From contig JAPFFF010000021.1 of assembly GCA_039105265.1 (NCBI GenBank), positions 558,001-622,000 on the forward strand: a stretch of DNA of 64,000 nt, written 5' to 3'. Numbering within the stretch: position 1 is the stretch's first letter; each line of letters starts with the position of its first letter. The notes under the pieces were generated by a model, which had not been told where the DNA came from, searched no databases, and saw nothing but the letters and a program-made list of their open reading frames with translations. Below, piece by piece: positions 20,201-30,530 of the stretch. This stretch comes from Tritrichomonas musculus. Taxonomy: Eukaryota > Parabasalia > Tritrichomonadida > Tritrichomonadidae. Position numbers and translations under genes: made by a program.

Positions 20201-23200
20201 TGTAAAGGGGGAAGTTTTTGTATTAAAACAGCAGCTTGCCCACCTTCGTCCATGAAATCATATTCATCTGAATCAATTGATATAATATCTTTAAGCAAAG
20301 GAGCTCCATTGGTCCATTTATTATAAGAGTCATTAAAAATAGTGTTGGACGGATCAATAGGAGCGCTTAAGTTGACCATAATTCGTTCATATGGATTTCG
20401 TAATTGATTTATTTGAATTGTCATTTCATCAGAATCGATTTCACAAATTAATTTATTTTTAATAATATTATTTACAAAATCAATGTTTACTAATGTTGAA
20501 TTCAATTCAGCAAGAGTATTTGTAAATAATTTTGGATGAAAATTAGGAATAGCAATATCACGAGGAAATGAGTTACTAAATGGTTTGAATGTAGGTAATT
20601 CCAATCCTTGATTATAATTGCCTTGATATATTGGACAGGGCATGGTATTTTTCAATATTTCATCAAGTTCAATGAATTTCATTAAATTTGTTCTAGATAA
20701 AAGTGATGAAAGATGATTTTCAATGTTCTTGATGATAGTCATTCCTATCCAAAAAACAGCCTTTTTGATTAAAATAGCACATTTGTTGATTCCTTCGTTG
20801 TTTAATTCATCATCATTTTCACTTGTCGTTATTTTGGTATCGTTAGTTGTATTTGTATTTTGATTAAAGCTGCTTCTTTCATTTTCATTTATTTCATGAT
20901 CTAAATGAATCGTATTCAAGTAATTGTCTCCATTATCATCAGAATCATTATCATTGTCAGTGTCAGAAAATAAGTCATAGTCAATGTACAGAATATGATC
21001 ATTAAAATAATAATTAGTGTTATCTCTTTGAACATGTGTTTGTGATGATATACTATTGTTATTATTTAATGTTTTTGCTTCAGGAACTGGAGTTGGTGGT
21101 GCTTTTGCCGTTGCTTCTTTTTCTTGTACAAATTTTAACGTTTGTAAACGTTTGATGAGCAATGTTATGAAGTCGTATTTGATGCAATAAGCAAGAGTTT
21201 GTATATTTGTCATTGAATCATTTAAATAATTAGCAATGAAATTTAATATTAAAAATAATTCGTTAATATTAAATTCATTCAATTGAGAAAAAGCCCAATT
21301 AAAGAAAGAGTCAGCAATACAAGGGGAAAGTAGCAGAAATGATAAGAAAGTATGGCATGAAAGGAATAATTTAAATGAATCATTAAAATTATTAAAATTG
21401 AGAGAACTTATTGAATTAACAATATATTTGAAAATTTCAATTAGATTAAAAGAATCAGTTGTGAATAAGAAAAGATGCGAGTTTGCTATGCATTTTAGAA
21501 CATAGAACATTTGCCATGAATTTGTTTGAATTGCATCTAAAATAAGTTCATTTATAAATTTGATTGTATACTCAGAATTGGAATTTAATGGTATCAAATT
21601 AATCCTTTCAATAAGAGCATGATTTTGAAAATCAACATACGAATCATCATAAATACGATATAATCCACTCAAAAAGTTTTTATTATATAAAGCTAATCGG
21701 CTTGGAAATTGAAAATTATCACAAACAGAAAAACTTTTCTTTTTCATTTGAGCTAAAAAAGTGCAACGATTTGACATTGTTTGGTCATCATCCAAAATTC
21801 CTTCAACAACTCGAATTATTCCATCAAATAACGAGAAATCAGCAGAATGAACTAAACTTTTAATACAATCAATTGTATATATTTCCCTAAAATCGTTGTT
21901 GGACAAAAATTTAAAGATCCATTTATGCGATACTTTGGATATATTTGGTAATTTTGGGGATTTTAGCAGATTTACAGATTTTTCAGGTGACATATATAAT
22001 CGACAAAAATCAAATATAATTGAAATATCGGAGATCTGATTTTGTTTGATAAAAGGAGATGCAACTGCTTGCAAATCAAAGTCTGGAAAAGTAAATGTGT
22101 GACTCAAGCGTGAAATTGAAGATATAACGAAGTTGATCAAAGGAAAAGAGATGTTTTCATTTACAATTTTCTTATAAATGAATTCTTCAAGAATATCGTT
22201 GTTAATTGTGAAAAATGGGCAAGGATATGTATAGAATAATTGAAATAGATAATCGAGCTTTGATATAATAAATTTATTTGTAATTGGGCAGTTGAATGCA
22301 TTCACGCATAAAGTTAATTGGCCGAAAAAGTAGGATAAAGAATTTGAAAATGCTAAATTAGTTGCCAAAAAAGAATTATCCTCAAAAATAAGTCGAACCC
22401 ATTTTAAGTCATTGTCACTTATGCATAAAATGTAGTTATCATCATCATTTTGGCCAAATGATGAAATGAAAATATCAATTAATTGGTCTTTGCCAGGGAA
22501 ATCCATTTCAAAAGCTTGTTTAAGCATGTTCGCATTTCTTGTTGTATTTAGGAAAGCATTAAAATTCTTTTTGAATTGGCTGAATAGAATACTTCTAAAA
22601 TTCTTAATGTCATGAAGTATAATTATATATATTATCAAGCAATACAATGGATTATAGCCAATAATATTAAATGGTGTAAAACGTAAAAGTAGAACTGAAT
22701 AGAAATAATGGCCAATTGATAGGATTTGAACAGTCTCATTTGATGTGTTGTCAATTTTAAAAAAGTTGTCATTGATGTTGAAAAAGCTGATGATTTCTTC
22801 TATTTGATTTGATGTGAGTGGTGATGGTAAGTTAAAACTTTTAATCATTGGATCTTGAAGAATAACGCCGTTTGAGTCTGCCAATAAAATTTGAACTAAC
22901 GACAATGAAATAATGTGGTGGTAATAATTGTATAATGATGTCGCTTGAGAAGAGCGTGCAAGCTCTATGATTAAATTGGTTTTGGTAAAAAGTCGCCAAA
23001 ATTGCCTAGGATAAAAACGATCGAATCGACTCAATAGTTCTTTCGTTTCCTTACATGTTGAAAATGAGTCAAAATGTCCTTTGAGGACACTTTTAGCAAA
23101 GAAATAAAATGAGCTCTTCATATTTTTAGGAAAATCGTCTAGAAAGATTTTTGCAACTAAAGAACCGCATTTATTATCTGAATTGTTCATAATAAAAATT

Positions 23201-24942
23201 TTTGTAAAGTGTTGAATTGAGTTGAATTCAAAAAGTGAAATTAATTTGGACCAAAACTTTGGATCTTTAAAAACTGGATGAATAATGATTTCATTATCTT
23301 GCTTGTGAGGATAATTGTTGGTTATACTATTGAAAACATCAATATCGTTGCATGTGTATAAATATGGAATGAAATATTTATAATCTATGACCTTTAAAGG
23401 TGAATCTATTATCCGAACCAAGCATTCAAAAGAAATGTTTGGATAATCATTAATCAATTTTCCGAGTAAAGGAGAAATTTTCGTTGATATTGTAGAATTA
23501 AATTTGAATTTATATCTAACTAAATAACTTAAAAAAGATCCATTGAATTCATTTGGATTAATTGTATTTACAATATTACTGAAATCTAAACCCTCAGAAT
23601 TTCTTTCAGCCGATATAAAATTGTTTCTTGTTAATACAATTTCATTTAAGAATGATTGACTTAATGTATAATCAAGTTCTTGGCATTTTTTTAAAAATAA
23701 AACAATAAAGTCTGAATCAGGAAAACGGTAAATCATTAATCCTATCATTAATTCATTGTTTTTTATGTCTTGTGCAGATAAAATTTTTATTACTTCAATG
23801 ATGCTATTTTTATCTGCTATTTCGATGAAATAGGTGTTCATATACATCTCTCTTGGAATCATGTTAATTTTTCCAAAAGAAATCATGTAGTCAGCAAACT
23901 GTGCAATTTCAACCTGATTTTCGTATTGAGACATTATGATTTGAATAAAATCAGCCCAGCTATTAGACATTGCATTTGATTCTCGCATTTCTTTTGATCG
24001 CAAAAAATATAATAAAAACTTCAAAATTTGTTCATGTGTAAATGTACAATTAAAAAGTTTATATTCTTGATTACGACTTAAATTATTGTTATTTGTATTG
24101 GCTTCATTGTTAGCACTATTCGTATTAAAAAATGAAAAATTTTGTGGATCATTTTGATTAAATCTGTTGTTTGAATTACTATTGTTGTTATTACTTTTTT
24201 TATTGTTATTTTCATCATTTTCATAAATAATGACGTTGTTATAATTTTGATTGTTCATAAAAATAGAATTGTCATCAACATTTGATATTTCGAAATCTTC
24301 TTCTTCGTTAAAATATGTGTCTGTATTTTGTGAATCAACGATACAAATTGAAAAGAAATTTCTAAATTTCTCGTAATTATGAAAAATATTATTTGGTAAA
24401 AAATTATCAGATGTCGTATTATTGGATGTGGTAGATAATAGCTCCTTTCGAAGTTGTACATAACTATTATTAATAAAACTTTGGAAAAATTGAGTAGAAT
24501 TATCGTCGTACGGATTATCTTGAAAATCTCGAATAAGATATGATATTAAAATCAGTGTATTTGTAGAAAATTGAAGTTTTTGAAAAACAGATATTATTCG
24601 TGAAATTATTTCTTGAGGTATAACTTTATAGCAACAACTTAAAAAATCGCAGAAATCAGGCAATGATGAATCGCTCAAATAATTTGAAATAAAGTCAAGA
24701 GCTGATACTACTTTATCATAAAATGGGCTTTGTAAAATTTGGCAAGATGAAACTAAAGATTTTAATTTCCTTATATTATAAGTTTGATTTCCATTTGAAA
24801 TGTTGAGATGATGAGGTGGAATTATGTTGTTAGAAAAAGATGTAAGTGATGATGAATGTAGAGAATCCTCTTGCAAAGGAAAATTAGGTTTTGTCGAAGA
24901 ATGGTCATATGGAGAAAAGCCACGAAGAGGCGAAAAATTCAT
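17239..24942 (-). CDS. Giant HECT E3 ubiquitin ligase (HUWE1/Tom1-like)
   Basis: A 2567-residue protein ending in a HECT domain at about 2205-2567. Within it are 'DLGGLTKEW', the 'HLGYFELAGRIIAIAL' helix, and the catalytic cysteine near 2535 in 'LPQAHTCFNRIDIPAY', followed by the usual short tail of about 30 residues. HECT ligases accept ubiquitin on this cysteine and pass it to substrates. The long helical N-terminal part (about 1-2100) resembles the armadillo-like arms of HUWE1/Tom1/UPL1. Runs of Asn, Asp and Ser interrupt it (about 230-290, 1370-1420 and 2080-2200), and these look disordered. No UBA, WWE or RCC1 repeats were recognised, so the subfamily is tentative. It starts at the ATG at 24942. 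Confidence 0.88.
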   Translation of the reverse strand: MNFSPLRGFSPYDHSSTKPNFPLQEDSLHSSSLTSFSNNIIPPHHLNISNGNQTYNIRKLKSLVSSCQILQSPFYDKVVSALDFISNYLSDSSLPDFCDFLSCCYKVIPQEIISRIISVFQKLQFSTNTLILISYLIRDFQDNPYDDNSTQFFQSFINNSYVQLRKELLSTTSNNTTSDNFLPNNIFHNYEKFRNFFSICIVDSQNTDTYFNEEEDFEISNVDDNSIFMNNQNYNNVIIYENDENNNKKSNNNNSNSNNRFNQNDPQNFSFFNTNSANNEANTNNNNLSRNQEYKLFNCTFTHEQILKFLLYFLRSKEMRESNAMSNSWADFIQIIMSQYENQVEIAQFADYMISFGKINMIPREMYMNTYFIEIADKNSIIEVIKILSAQDIKNNELMIGLMIYRFPDSDFIVLFLKKCQELDYTLSQSFLNEIVLTRNNFISAERNSEGLDFSNIVNTINPNEFNGSFLSYLVRYKFKFNSTISTKISPLLGKLINDYPNISFECLVRIIDSPLKVIDYKYFIPYLYTCNDIDVFNSITNNYPHKQDNEIIIHPVFKDPKFWSKLISLFEFNSIQHFTKIFIMNNSDNKCGSLVAKIFLDDFPKNMKSSFYFFAKSVLKGHFDSFSTCKETKELLSRFDRFYPRQFWRLFTKTNLIIELARSSQATSLYNYYHHIISLSLVQILLADSNGVILQDPMIKSFNLPSPLTSNQIEEIISFFNINDNFFKIDNTSNETVQILSIGHYFYSVLLLRFTPFNIIGYNPLYCLIIYIIILHDIKNFRSILFSQFKKNFNAFLNTTRNANMLKQAFEMDFPGKDQLIDIFISSFGQNDDDNYILCISDNDLKWVRLIFEDNSFLATNLAFSNSLSYFFGQLTLCVNAFNCPITNKFIISKLDYLFQLFYTYPCPFFTINNDILEEFIYKKIVNENISFPLINFVISSISRLSHTFTFPDFDLQAVASPFIKQNQISDISIIFDFCRLYMSPEKSVNLLKSPKLPNISKVSHKWIFKFLSNNDFREIYTIDCIKSLVHSADFSLFDGIIRVVEGILDDDQTMSNRCTFLAQMKKKSFSVCDNFQFPSRLALYNKNFLSGLYRIYDDSYVDFQNHALIERINLIPLNSNSEYTIKFINELILDAIQTNSWQMFYVLKCIANSHLFLFTTDSFNLIEIFKYIVNSISSLNFNNFNDSFKLFLSCHTFLSFLLLSPCIADSFFNWAFSQLNEFNINELFLILNFIANYLNDSMTNIQTLAYCIKYDFITLLIKRLQTLKFVQEKEATAKAPPTPVPEAKTLNNNNSISSQTHVQRDNTNYYFNDHILYIDYDLFSDTDNDNDSDDNGDNYLNTIHLDHEINENERSSFNQNTNTTNDTKITTSENDDELNNEGINKCAILIKKAVFWIGMTIIKNIENHLSSLLSRTNLMKFIELDEILKNTMPCPIYQGNYNQGLELPTFKPFSNSFPRDIAIPNFHPKLFTNTLAELNSTLVNIDFVNNIIKNKLICEIDSDEMTIQINQLRNPYERIMVNLSAPIDPSNTIFNDSYNKWTNGAPLLKDIISIDSDEYDFMDEGGQAAVLIQKLPPLQNINDLNIQKFLITMPKFMKVILSNSQERVILPPHYIIELHRVIFLINHLNMKKNPNANDDINPTKLVYDQQNSDTLIELKINLTTSLYKDKVFTPIRNLKRFCSILFSIASIHNEEFVKKVFSIGNKYISANSRTSEIIGVLSIFESLKVSQFFTASFSALSALNVYEFFGRYHISNPEITVLVCSLFSALGNSITDFGVQIFEISLEMKDPKVYECLGYVTQLPNKVKQKLLKNVCNLIDNENLINDLNNSLIEMENKKNDNNDKDNTNRENISNALSMIEKVVKNFPPIVKLRSSKFIEILSCILSKGKYLPIVAMIAKILCSVKSMQSNGMTLTTMPCSSSSLAASTIPGPIITNTSSASRQRTTQPAEQPNNQKNKLFSVSFDCQEEDDYILVFNVPNHVYKTYPEFWKVIGPNMGIFNAMIEKEVKLLWHELSFLRDYPDVLSFNGKLLFFHKMQCIQQVEQQQRLQREYRNRGGILSFNSVIMTINNPNTPTNGNTNNGGNRTPSTNSISFINSASLMNNNRSNQGQARRMPNRANSSFVSSLVNESQSQPRFIAPQPPPQVTPTNGRSRGRISARPATLSVSAISSISINNNNINPNNNNNNNDIDDSSNSGGINSGIIRPMIKVRRSHILQDTYHVFGPAFSEYGFSIMPIRDIFVRFIGESGIDLGGLTKEWITSTIKELFNQDYGLFKQTTDNLSLFPNAYSSVNPDHLGYFELAGRIIAIALAKDINIDVHLAQPFLKSLLNRRLLINDLEKIDNQIYNSLKWISSNDNVEDLDLYFVVDVEKSLGVKETIELVKNGRNIKVTDENKNFFIELMADYYILSSVDAQVTAFKKGFYSIIAPHHMRMFTPNELDLLISGTNFIDVEDMRQNCAFEKPYSKNHPVIKLFFNCISKWDQDELHRLLKFITGLTHVPVGGFASLAQKKKPITITTGGLRDRLPQAHTCFNRIDIPAYQSEKELNEKLHLAIHECDNFLLI

Positions 24943-26118
24943 TTCATAAAAAAATTGATATATATATCACAATTATTTCAATAAGAATTAATTGAATTTA
25001 TTCAAATAAAATTTATAATTAAATTAATTCAATATAAATATTTTTTGGAGCCATAGTTTTTTGGCATAAAGGCATTTATATAGCATAGATATTAAAAATA
25101 TTTTTTTTTAAAAAAAAGTAAAAATCTAAATTCCAAGTTTACTTATCAAAATTTAGCCAAAATATTGACCAGATTTTTGAAATCAAAAAAAATTGAATAA
25201 TAGTATCTTAGGGTGAAAAATATTGACCAGTTTTATGTAATTTGATTTCTTTATATATTATCATTCATATTATATAAAACAGCTTTAATTTTAAATGGTA
25301 ATTATATGATGAATTCTATGACAAACTTTTTCAAAAAATTTCATTTTTAATTGAAAATATTCTTATGAAAAAGTTTTCAATATACTAAAACGAGTAACGT
25401 TCTTTCAATAGACAAATGGTATTTAATGAGATTCTGAGCAAGGTCAATTATGCATTAATTGGCCATAGTTTGATCGTTTTTTCAAAAAGAAAACCAAATA
25501 TGATCAGAAATAGTTTTATTTTTCACTGTTTTACAAATATCTCCAAATCAAAAAAGTAAAACTAATAATATTTAACAAAAATTATAATTTATAATAATAA
25601 TTTTTATATAATTTATCATCAAATATTTAAAAAAATTATTAAATTGTATAAAAAACAATGGTGTATTGTTTTTTTTTTCCCAAATTGATAAATGTTGTAA
25701 GCAAATAATTAGAAAGTAAATATGTATTAATTCATGAGTATTTTCAAACATATGAGTTCAAAAAATTGATAATTTGAGAGATCAATAAATCCAGTTATAA
25801 AAATGAAACTAATATTTCATCAATTTTGCTGTGATTGAAAAGCGAACGGCAAGTTGGAAAAATTACTAATCTTGAAGGATAATTTTTAAAAATTAAATTG
25901 TTTTTTATCAAGTATCAAAAAATGGTTTATATTAGAACTAAAAAATAAAAAATATTCATTGTATCAATGAATGTATATCATTATTTAGAAAAGGTATTAA
26001 AAATTATATCTTAAAAAGTTATATTATAAATAACCAAACTTCGATTTTTCGCATTAATGATGAAAACATCACATCAAATATCAAATCAAATATACGTATC
26101 ACATATTACGAAAAAAAA
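24943..26118. other. AT-rich spacer
   Basis: No gene is seen. AAAATATTGACCAG occurs twice in the same orientation (about 25156 and 25217), and otherwise the sequence is AT-rich with homopolymer runs. It separates the start of the HECT gene from the end of the VPS26 gene. Confidence 0.4.
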
Positions 26119-27000
26119 TTATTGACTTTCTTTTGAATTGTCATCAGTAAAAACAAATGGCAAAACCGTCCATTTATTTAATTTGATCTGTAAAGCTTTG
26201 AAGTACTTTTCATTTGACATTGTAACAACTGTGAAATGCAAAAAGTGAGTTACGCTATAACCTTGTTGAGGATTTGAGCAAGAAGGATTTAAATGAAGTG
26301 GGTGTAAAAACAGTCGGAATGGAATTATCTCTCCTTTTACAGGAGCGCCATCTGTGATTTCCCAAGATTGAATCTTGTTCTTATTCCTATTGACCTTTCC
26401 ATTAATTTCTGAATACTCTTGAGCAATAAGAGCTACTGTAAATAATTTAACTTTAAGGTTAACAAGTAAAAAATGTGCTGCACCTGTAATCACATCATTT
26501 ATTTCAAATTGCCTTCTGTTAGTTATCAGATCAATTCGAATACTGTCTTCAACTGCAACACGAACACAGATGAGATCGAGTTTCTTTGATGGAGAAGTAA
26601 CATTGTAAGCAATTATTTCTCTTTCAAAATCAACAGTGCCAATGAGTTTCTTAACCGAAATCCTAATCCAATGGCGTAGTGAAAAAGATTCGCCAACATA
26701 AGTTTGTGCATTTTGAGCAATACTACATTTTGGAAGTTGAAATTCTTGAGTAGTTGGAATGACGCCAGCTTCTGAAACATGAAGATTAGCCACGTTGTAT
26801 TTTACAATTTTTCCTCCTTTGGGTAAAAATTCGGTGCAAAATTCAAAGTCAATACCTCGATGACTAAAGTTACCTTTAGCAGAAGTAATCTTTAAAGAAA
26901 CATCAAAACTTTCACCAACTTGAAAAATATTTTTAATTTGTTGAGGTTTCTCTGTTTTAAAAGCGAGTTCGAAGTTTAATGGACTTGGTTTCTTCGTCAT
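26119..27000 (-). CDS. VPS26: VPS26 retromer subunit
   Basis: A 293-residue arrestin-fold protein, close to the usual VPS26 length. Characteristic stretches are visible in order: 'FSHRGIDFEF' (where animals have HHGI.IEF), 'ESFSLRHWIRISVKK' (cf. VRLRYFLRVTI), 'QFEINDVITGAAHFLLVNLKVK' (cf. DVIVGKIYFLLVRIKIK), 'WEITDGAPVKGEIIPFRLFL' (cf. YEIMDGAPVRGESIPIRLFL) and 'KYFKALQIKL'. VPS26 pairs with VPS35 and VPS29 in retromer, which returns cargo from endosomes. The N-terminus is shorter than the human one. The ATG at 27000 is the only good start. Confidence 0.93.
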   Translation of the reverse strand: MTKKPSPLNFELAFKTEKPQQIKNIFQVGESFDVSLKITSAKGNFSHRGIDFEFCTEFLPKGGKIVKYNVANLHVSEAGVIPTTQEFQLPKCSIAQNAQTYVGESFSLRHWIRISVKKLIGTVDFEREIIAYNVTSPSKKLDLICVRVAVEDSIRIDLITNRRQFEINDVITGAAHFLLVNLKVKLFTVALIAQEYSEINGKVNRNKNKIQSWEITDGAPVKGEIIPFRLFLHPLHLNPSCSNPQQGYSVTHFLHFTVVTMSNEKYFKALQIKLNKWTVLPFVFTDDNSKESQ

Positions 27001-27482
27001 ATAACTATTCTATAGAAAACAATAAAAAACAAATTGAAAAAATCAATTGATGCAATATCATAGAAAATTGAATTAGATATCAATTGAGATGTAATTTTCT
27101 TAAGTAAAACGTTTTAATTTCATTCAAATTACCATATAATTGAGAAAATATTAACGATTAAAAAAGGTATTTATATTTGACCTTTTATTTGACTATTTCA
27201 ATGTCGTAAAATTTTTTCAAACTTTTTGTGAATTTTCACTTCACCGTAAAGAGCTTTTCAATGATAATTTATATAATATATATTGGTAAATGTTGATTTC
27301 CGTAAATATTGTCACGGCGGTTAAGGTCAATTTTGACGGTTATGGCTCTGCCATATATATATATATTTTTTTTTTTTCAAATTAATAGCAAGCTCGAGTT
27401 GTAAGCATAACATACTAGTTGATCTTTGATTTTAATAATATTTATCAATCTTTTGTTTACAACTAAACATTCTTCTTAAATT

Positions 27483-28455
27483 TATGCTCATTATTCAGAG
27501 TTTTAAAATTTTTTAAATATCTACAAGTCATTGCAACTTTTAAGATCCGTTAAGAAGATTATTCAGTTCTCCATTAACAGCCAAATATGCATCTCAATTA
27601 TAAGCTCGTTATATTGGGTTTAAAAATTTTTTTAAATATCTACAAGTCATTGCAACTTTTAAGATCCGTTAAGAAGATTATTCAGTTCTTCATTAACAGC
27701 TAAATATACATCTCAATTATAAGCTCGTTATATTGGGTTTAAAAATTTTTTTAAATATCTACAAGTCATTGCAACTTTTAAGATCCGTTAAGAAGATTAT
27801 TCAGTTCTCCATTAACAGCTAAATATACATCTCAATTATAAGCTCGTTATATTGGGTTTAAAAATTTTTTTAAATATCTACAAGTCATTGCAACTTTTAA
27901 GATCCGTTAAGAAGATTATTCAGTTCTTCATTAACAGCTAAATATACATCTCAATTATAAGCTCGTTATATTGGGTTTAAAAATTTTTTTAAATATCTAC
28001 AAGTCATTGCAACTTTTAAGATCCGTTAAGAAGATTATTCAGTTCTCCATTAACAGCTAAATATACATCTCAATTATAAGCTCGTTATATTGGGTTTAAA
28101 AATTTTTTTAAATATCTACAAGTCATTGCAACTTTTAAGATCCGTTAAGAAGATTATTCAGTTCTTCATTAACAGCTAAATATACATCTCAATTATAAGC
28201 TCGTTATATTGGGTTTAAAAATTTTTTTAAATATCTACAAGTCATTGCAACTTTTAAGATCCGTTAAGAAGATTATTCAGTTCTCCATTAACAGCTAAAT
28301 ATACATCTCAATTATAAGCTCGTTATATTGGGTTTAAAAATTTTTTTAAATATCTACAAGTCATTGCAACTTTTAAGATCCGTTAAGAAGATTATTCAGT
28401 TCTTCATTAACAGCTAAATATACATCTCAATTATAAGCTCGTTATATTGAAACTT
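27483..28455. repeat. 119-bp tandem repeat array with alternating unit types
   Basis: Units begin at 27602, 27721, 27840, 27959, 28078, 28197 and 28316, each exactly 119 bp, with a diverged first unit at about 27483 and a partial last unit at 28435. Neighbouring units differ at one diagnostic site: CAGTTCTCC alternates with CAGTTCTTC along the array (CC, TC, CC, TC and so on), so the real repeat period is a 238-bp dimer. The array lies inside the transposon, between its left end and the transposase gene. Confidence 0.95.
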
Positions 28456-28571
28456 AAGTTATTAAATACTTTATAACATACCTGTTAGGATTGATTATAA
28501 TAACGTATACTATACGTTTTAAAGTATTAACGCTGAATGAACGTATACTATATCTTTCATTTCATTTATTT

Positions 28572-30530
28572 ATGGAAGTGACAATAAACAACAATCAATC
28601 AATTAACGATTGTATTGACTTTATCAAACTTCGGACTCTTAGCTTGAGGAATCGTGACTACAACAGAGCTTCCTATTTTTTAATAACTCCTGATGATTCA
28701 CAATGGTCATTTACATTATTATCAATAGTTCTAAATGAATTTACTGGGTGGAGAATAGATTCTAAAAATGGCTGTAGAAACCAAACAAAAGCAACTGGGA
28801 TACATTACTCTTTTTTTAGATTTAATTGCGAGTCAGATCCAGAAAAACATATAATTTGTAACATAACAGAAAGCATCATAGTTAAAGCAAGCAAAAGTCT
28901 TGTTGAATCTTGGAATACTGAATTCATAAATGCATCATGGTACAAACTTACTTTTGTTTTAAATATAAAATCAACTGGTACAAGAGCATTAATCAGAGGT
29001 TCTCCATTATTATATTATTCCGAAGAGGATTTCTCATCGATTTTCAGATCTTTTGTCTCTTTTTTTGTTGATAATGATATTTCATCTTATTGTGATGATA
29101 CTGCTCATATTTTCAATTATTATACATCTTTTATAAGCAAAATAACTTATGAAAAAATTGATTTGAAAACGCTTAAATCTGATTGTGAAGGATACTTGTA
29201 CTTAAAGTTGATCCAGCACAATGACACTGGCAGAAAATTAGATAAAATAGATCTTGAAGAAGGCCCTTATTTTGTCCTTGGAGGAACCTACTTAAGTCCA
29301 TTTGCCAGTGACTTGATAAAAAATGAATATGTTAGAGGAATGCAACTTGACACTACATTTTCAATTTTACATAATTATGTAACGTCAATTCCTACATTAA
29401 TTGCATTTAATGTAGGAATTCCTATTGGTTTCAGTTTTAGTTTAACTGAAGATGAAGATATATATATAGATTTTTTTTCTATTTTTCAGAACGTTTATGG
29501 CTTTCCAATAACACAATATATAGATGTAATACAATCCGATCAGGGACAAGCATTAAAATCAGCTGTAAAGAAGCTAGGAATTAAACACATATTTTGTTTA
29601 AGACACTTTTTGGTCAGTTTAAAAAAGTCGCAATTTTCTTATCAGGTTGGAAACCTTGTTCAAGCGACCTGTGATAGAGATTATAAAGCTCTTAAACAGC
29701 TATATGAAAACTCTTGGAAAGATCTTTCAAAGCAAAAATTAAAAAAATTAAAGAATATTCTAAAAAAAGCTGGACTTGACTTTATAGATAACGAAATTAT
29801 CATTGATAACTCTCTGCTTTGGAAATCTGTTTCAATGCAAGAACGGCACTGGTTTCGAATGCCGTCTTGCACGAATCAAATAGAAAGTTGCCACGGTCAC
29901 ATGAATGCTTATACTCCCAGACGAAATGAGCTTTTGACCTCAATAAGGAGAATTATAATTGAAATTATTGATCGTGATCATAATTTCAAATCGAATTTTC
30001 ATCAAAATATTTTGAGTTATCAAAGAAAAATAAAAAGAATTGTAAAATATACACCTGCAGATATAATGAATGAAATGATAAATAATTATGAAACAAATAT
30101 GAATGAAAATTCATGTAACTGTGGAGATTCATTGTTGATATCTTCAATGATAGGAGTACAGTTGCCATGTTCTCACCTTCACTATTTAGGAATAGATTTT
30201 CCCAAAGTTACTCCTCCCAAAATTTCAATGATCAACCAAACAAATGGTGAATTAATAATAGAATATGACTTCAAAACATCTGAAAACGTTCAAACAAATT
30301 CAAGTTATTACACCAAAATGCATAAATATGTTATATCAACAATCAAAATGTATAGTCACAGCAAAAAGGCAAATGCTATTAAAAAATTTGTATTGGATAA
30401 ATTACCATTTGATAAAGTACCAGAAAAATTTGTTTTAGGTTACCCAATAGAAGTTTTCTCTGCTATCGACCAAGGAGTTTTACGTTTTTTTAAAGCAAAG
30501 AAAATTACAAAAAAGAAAACAAAAGAATAA
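28572..30530 (+). CDS. MULE transposase
   Basis: A 652-residue transposase with the RNase-H-like catalytic core of Mutator-like elements. The three acidic residues are visible: Asp260 in 'MQLDTTF', Asp323 in 'IQSDQGQAL' and Glu438 in 'TNQIESCHGHMN'. 'KHIFCLRHFL' follows the second Asp, as is usual in MULEs. A C-terminal CxC...CxH arrangement ('CNCGD' ... 'PCSHLH') looks like the SWIM zinc finger often found in this family. The frame is open upstream to a TTG at 28491, but the first ATG is at 28572. Upstream lie two copies of AACGTATACTATA (about 28502 and 28540), possibly part of the promoter or a binding site for the transposase itself. The gene sits between matching inverted ends and appears intact. 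Confidence 0.92.
   Translation: MEVTINNNQSINDCIDFIKLRTLSLRNRDYNRASYFLITPDDSQWSFTLLSIVLNEFTGWRIDSKNGCRNQTKATGIHYSFFRFNCESDPEKHIICNITESIIVKASKSLVESWNTEFINASWYKLTFVLNIKSTGTRALIRGSPLLYYSEEDFSSIFRSFVSFFVDNDISSYCDDTAHIFNYYTSFISKITYEKIDLKTLKSDCEGYLYLKLIQHNDTGRKLDKIDLEEGPYFVLGGTYLSPFASDLIKNEYVRGMQLDTTFSILHNYVTSIPTLIAFNVGIPIGFSFSLTEDEDIYIDFFSIFQNVYGFPITQYIDVIQSDQGQALKSAVKKLGIKHIFCLRHFLVSLKKSQFSYQVGNLVQATCDRDYKALKQLYENSWKDLSKQKLKKLKNILKKAGLDFIDNEIIIDNSLLWKSVSMQERHWFRMPSCTNQIESCHGHMNAYTPRRNELLTSIRRIIIEIIDRDHNFKSNFHQNILSYQRKIKRIVKYTPADIMNEMINNYETNMNENSCNCGDSLLISSMIGVQLPCSHLHYLGIDFPKVTPPKISMINQTNGELIIEYDFKTSENVQTNSSYYTKMHKYVISTIKMYSHSKKANAIKKFVLDKLPFDKVPEKFVLGYPIEVFSAIDQGVLRFFKAKKITKKKTKE

Noticed and set aside
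27500-28455. CRISPR-like reading of the 119-bp tandem units
   Set aside because: There are no unique spacers between the repeats. It is a plain tandem array inside a eukaryotic transposon.
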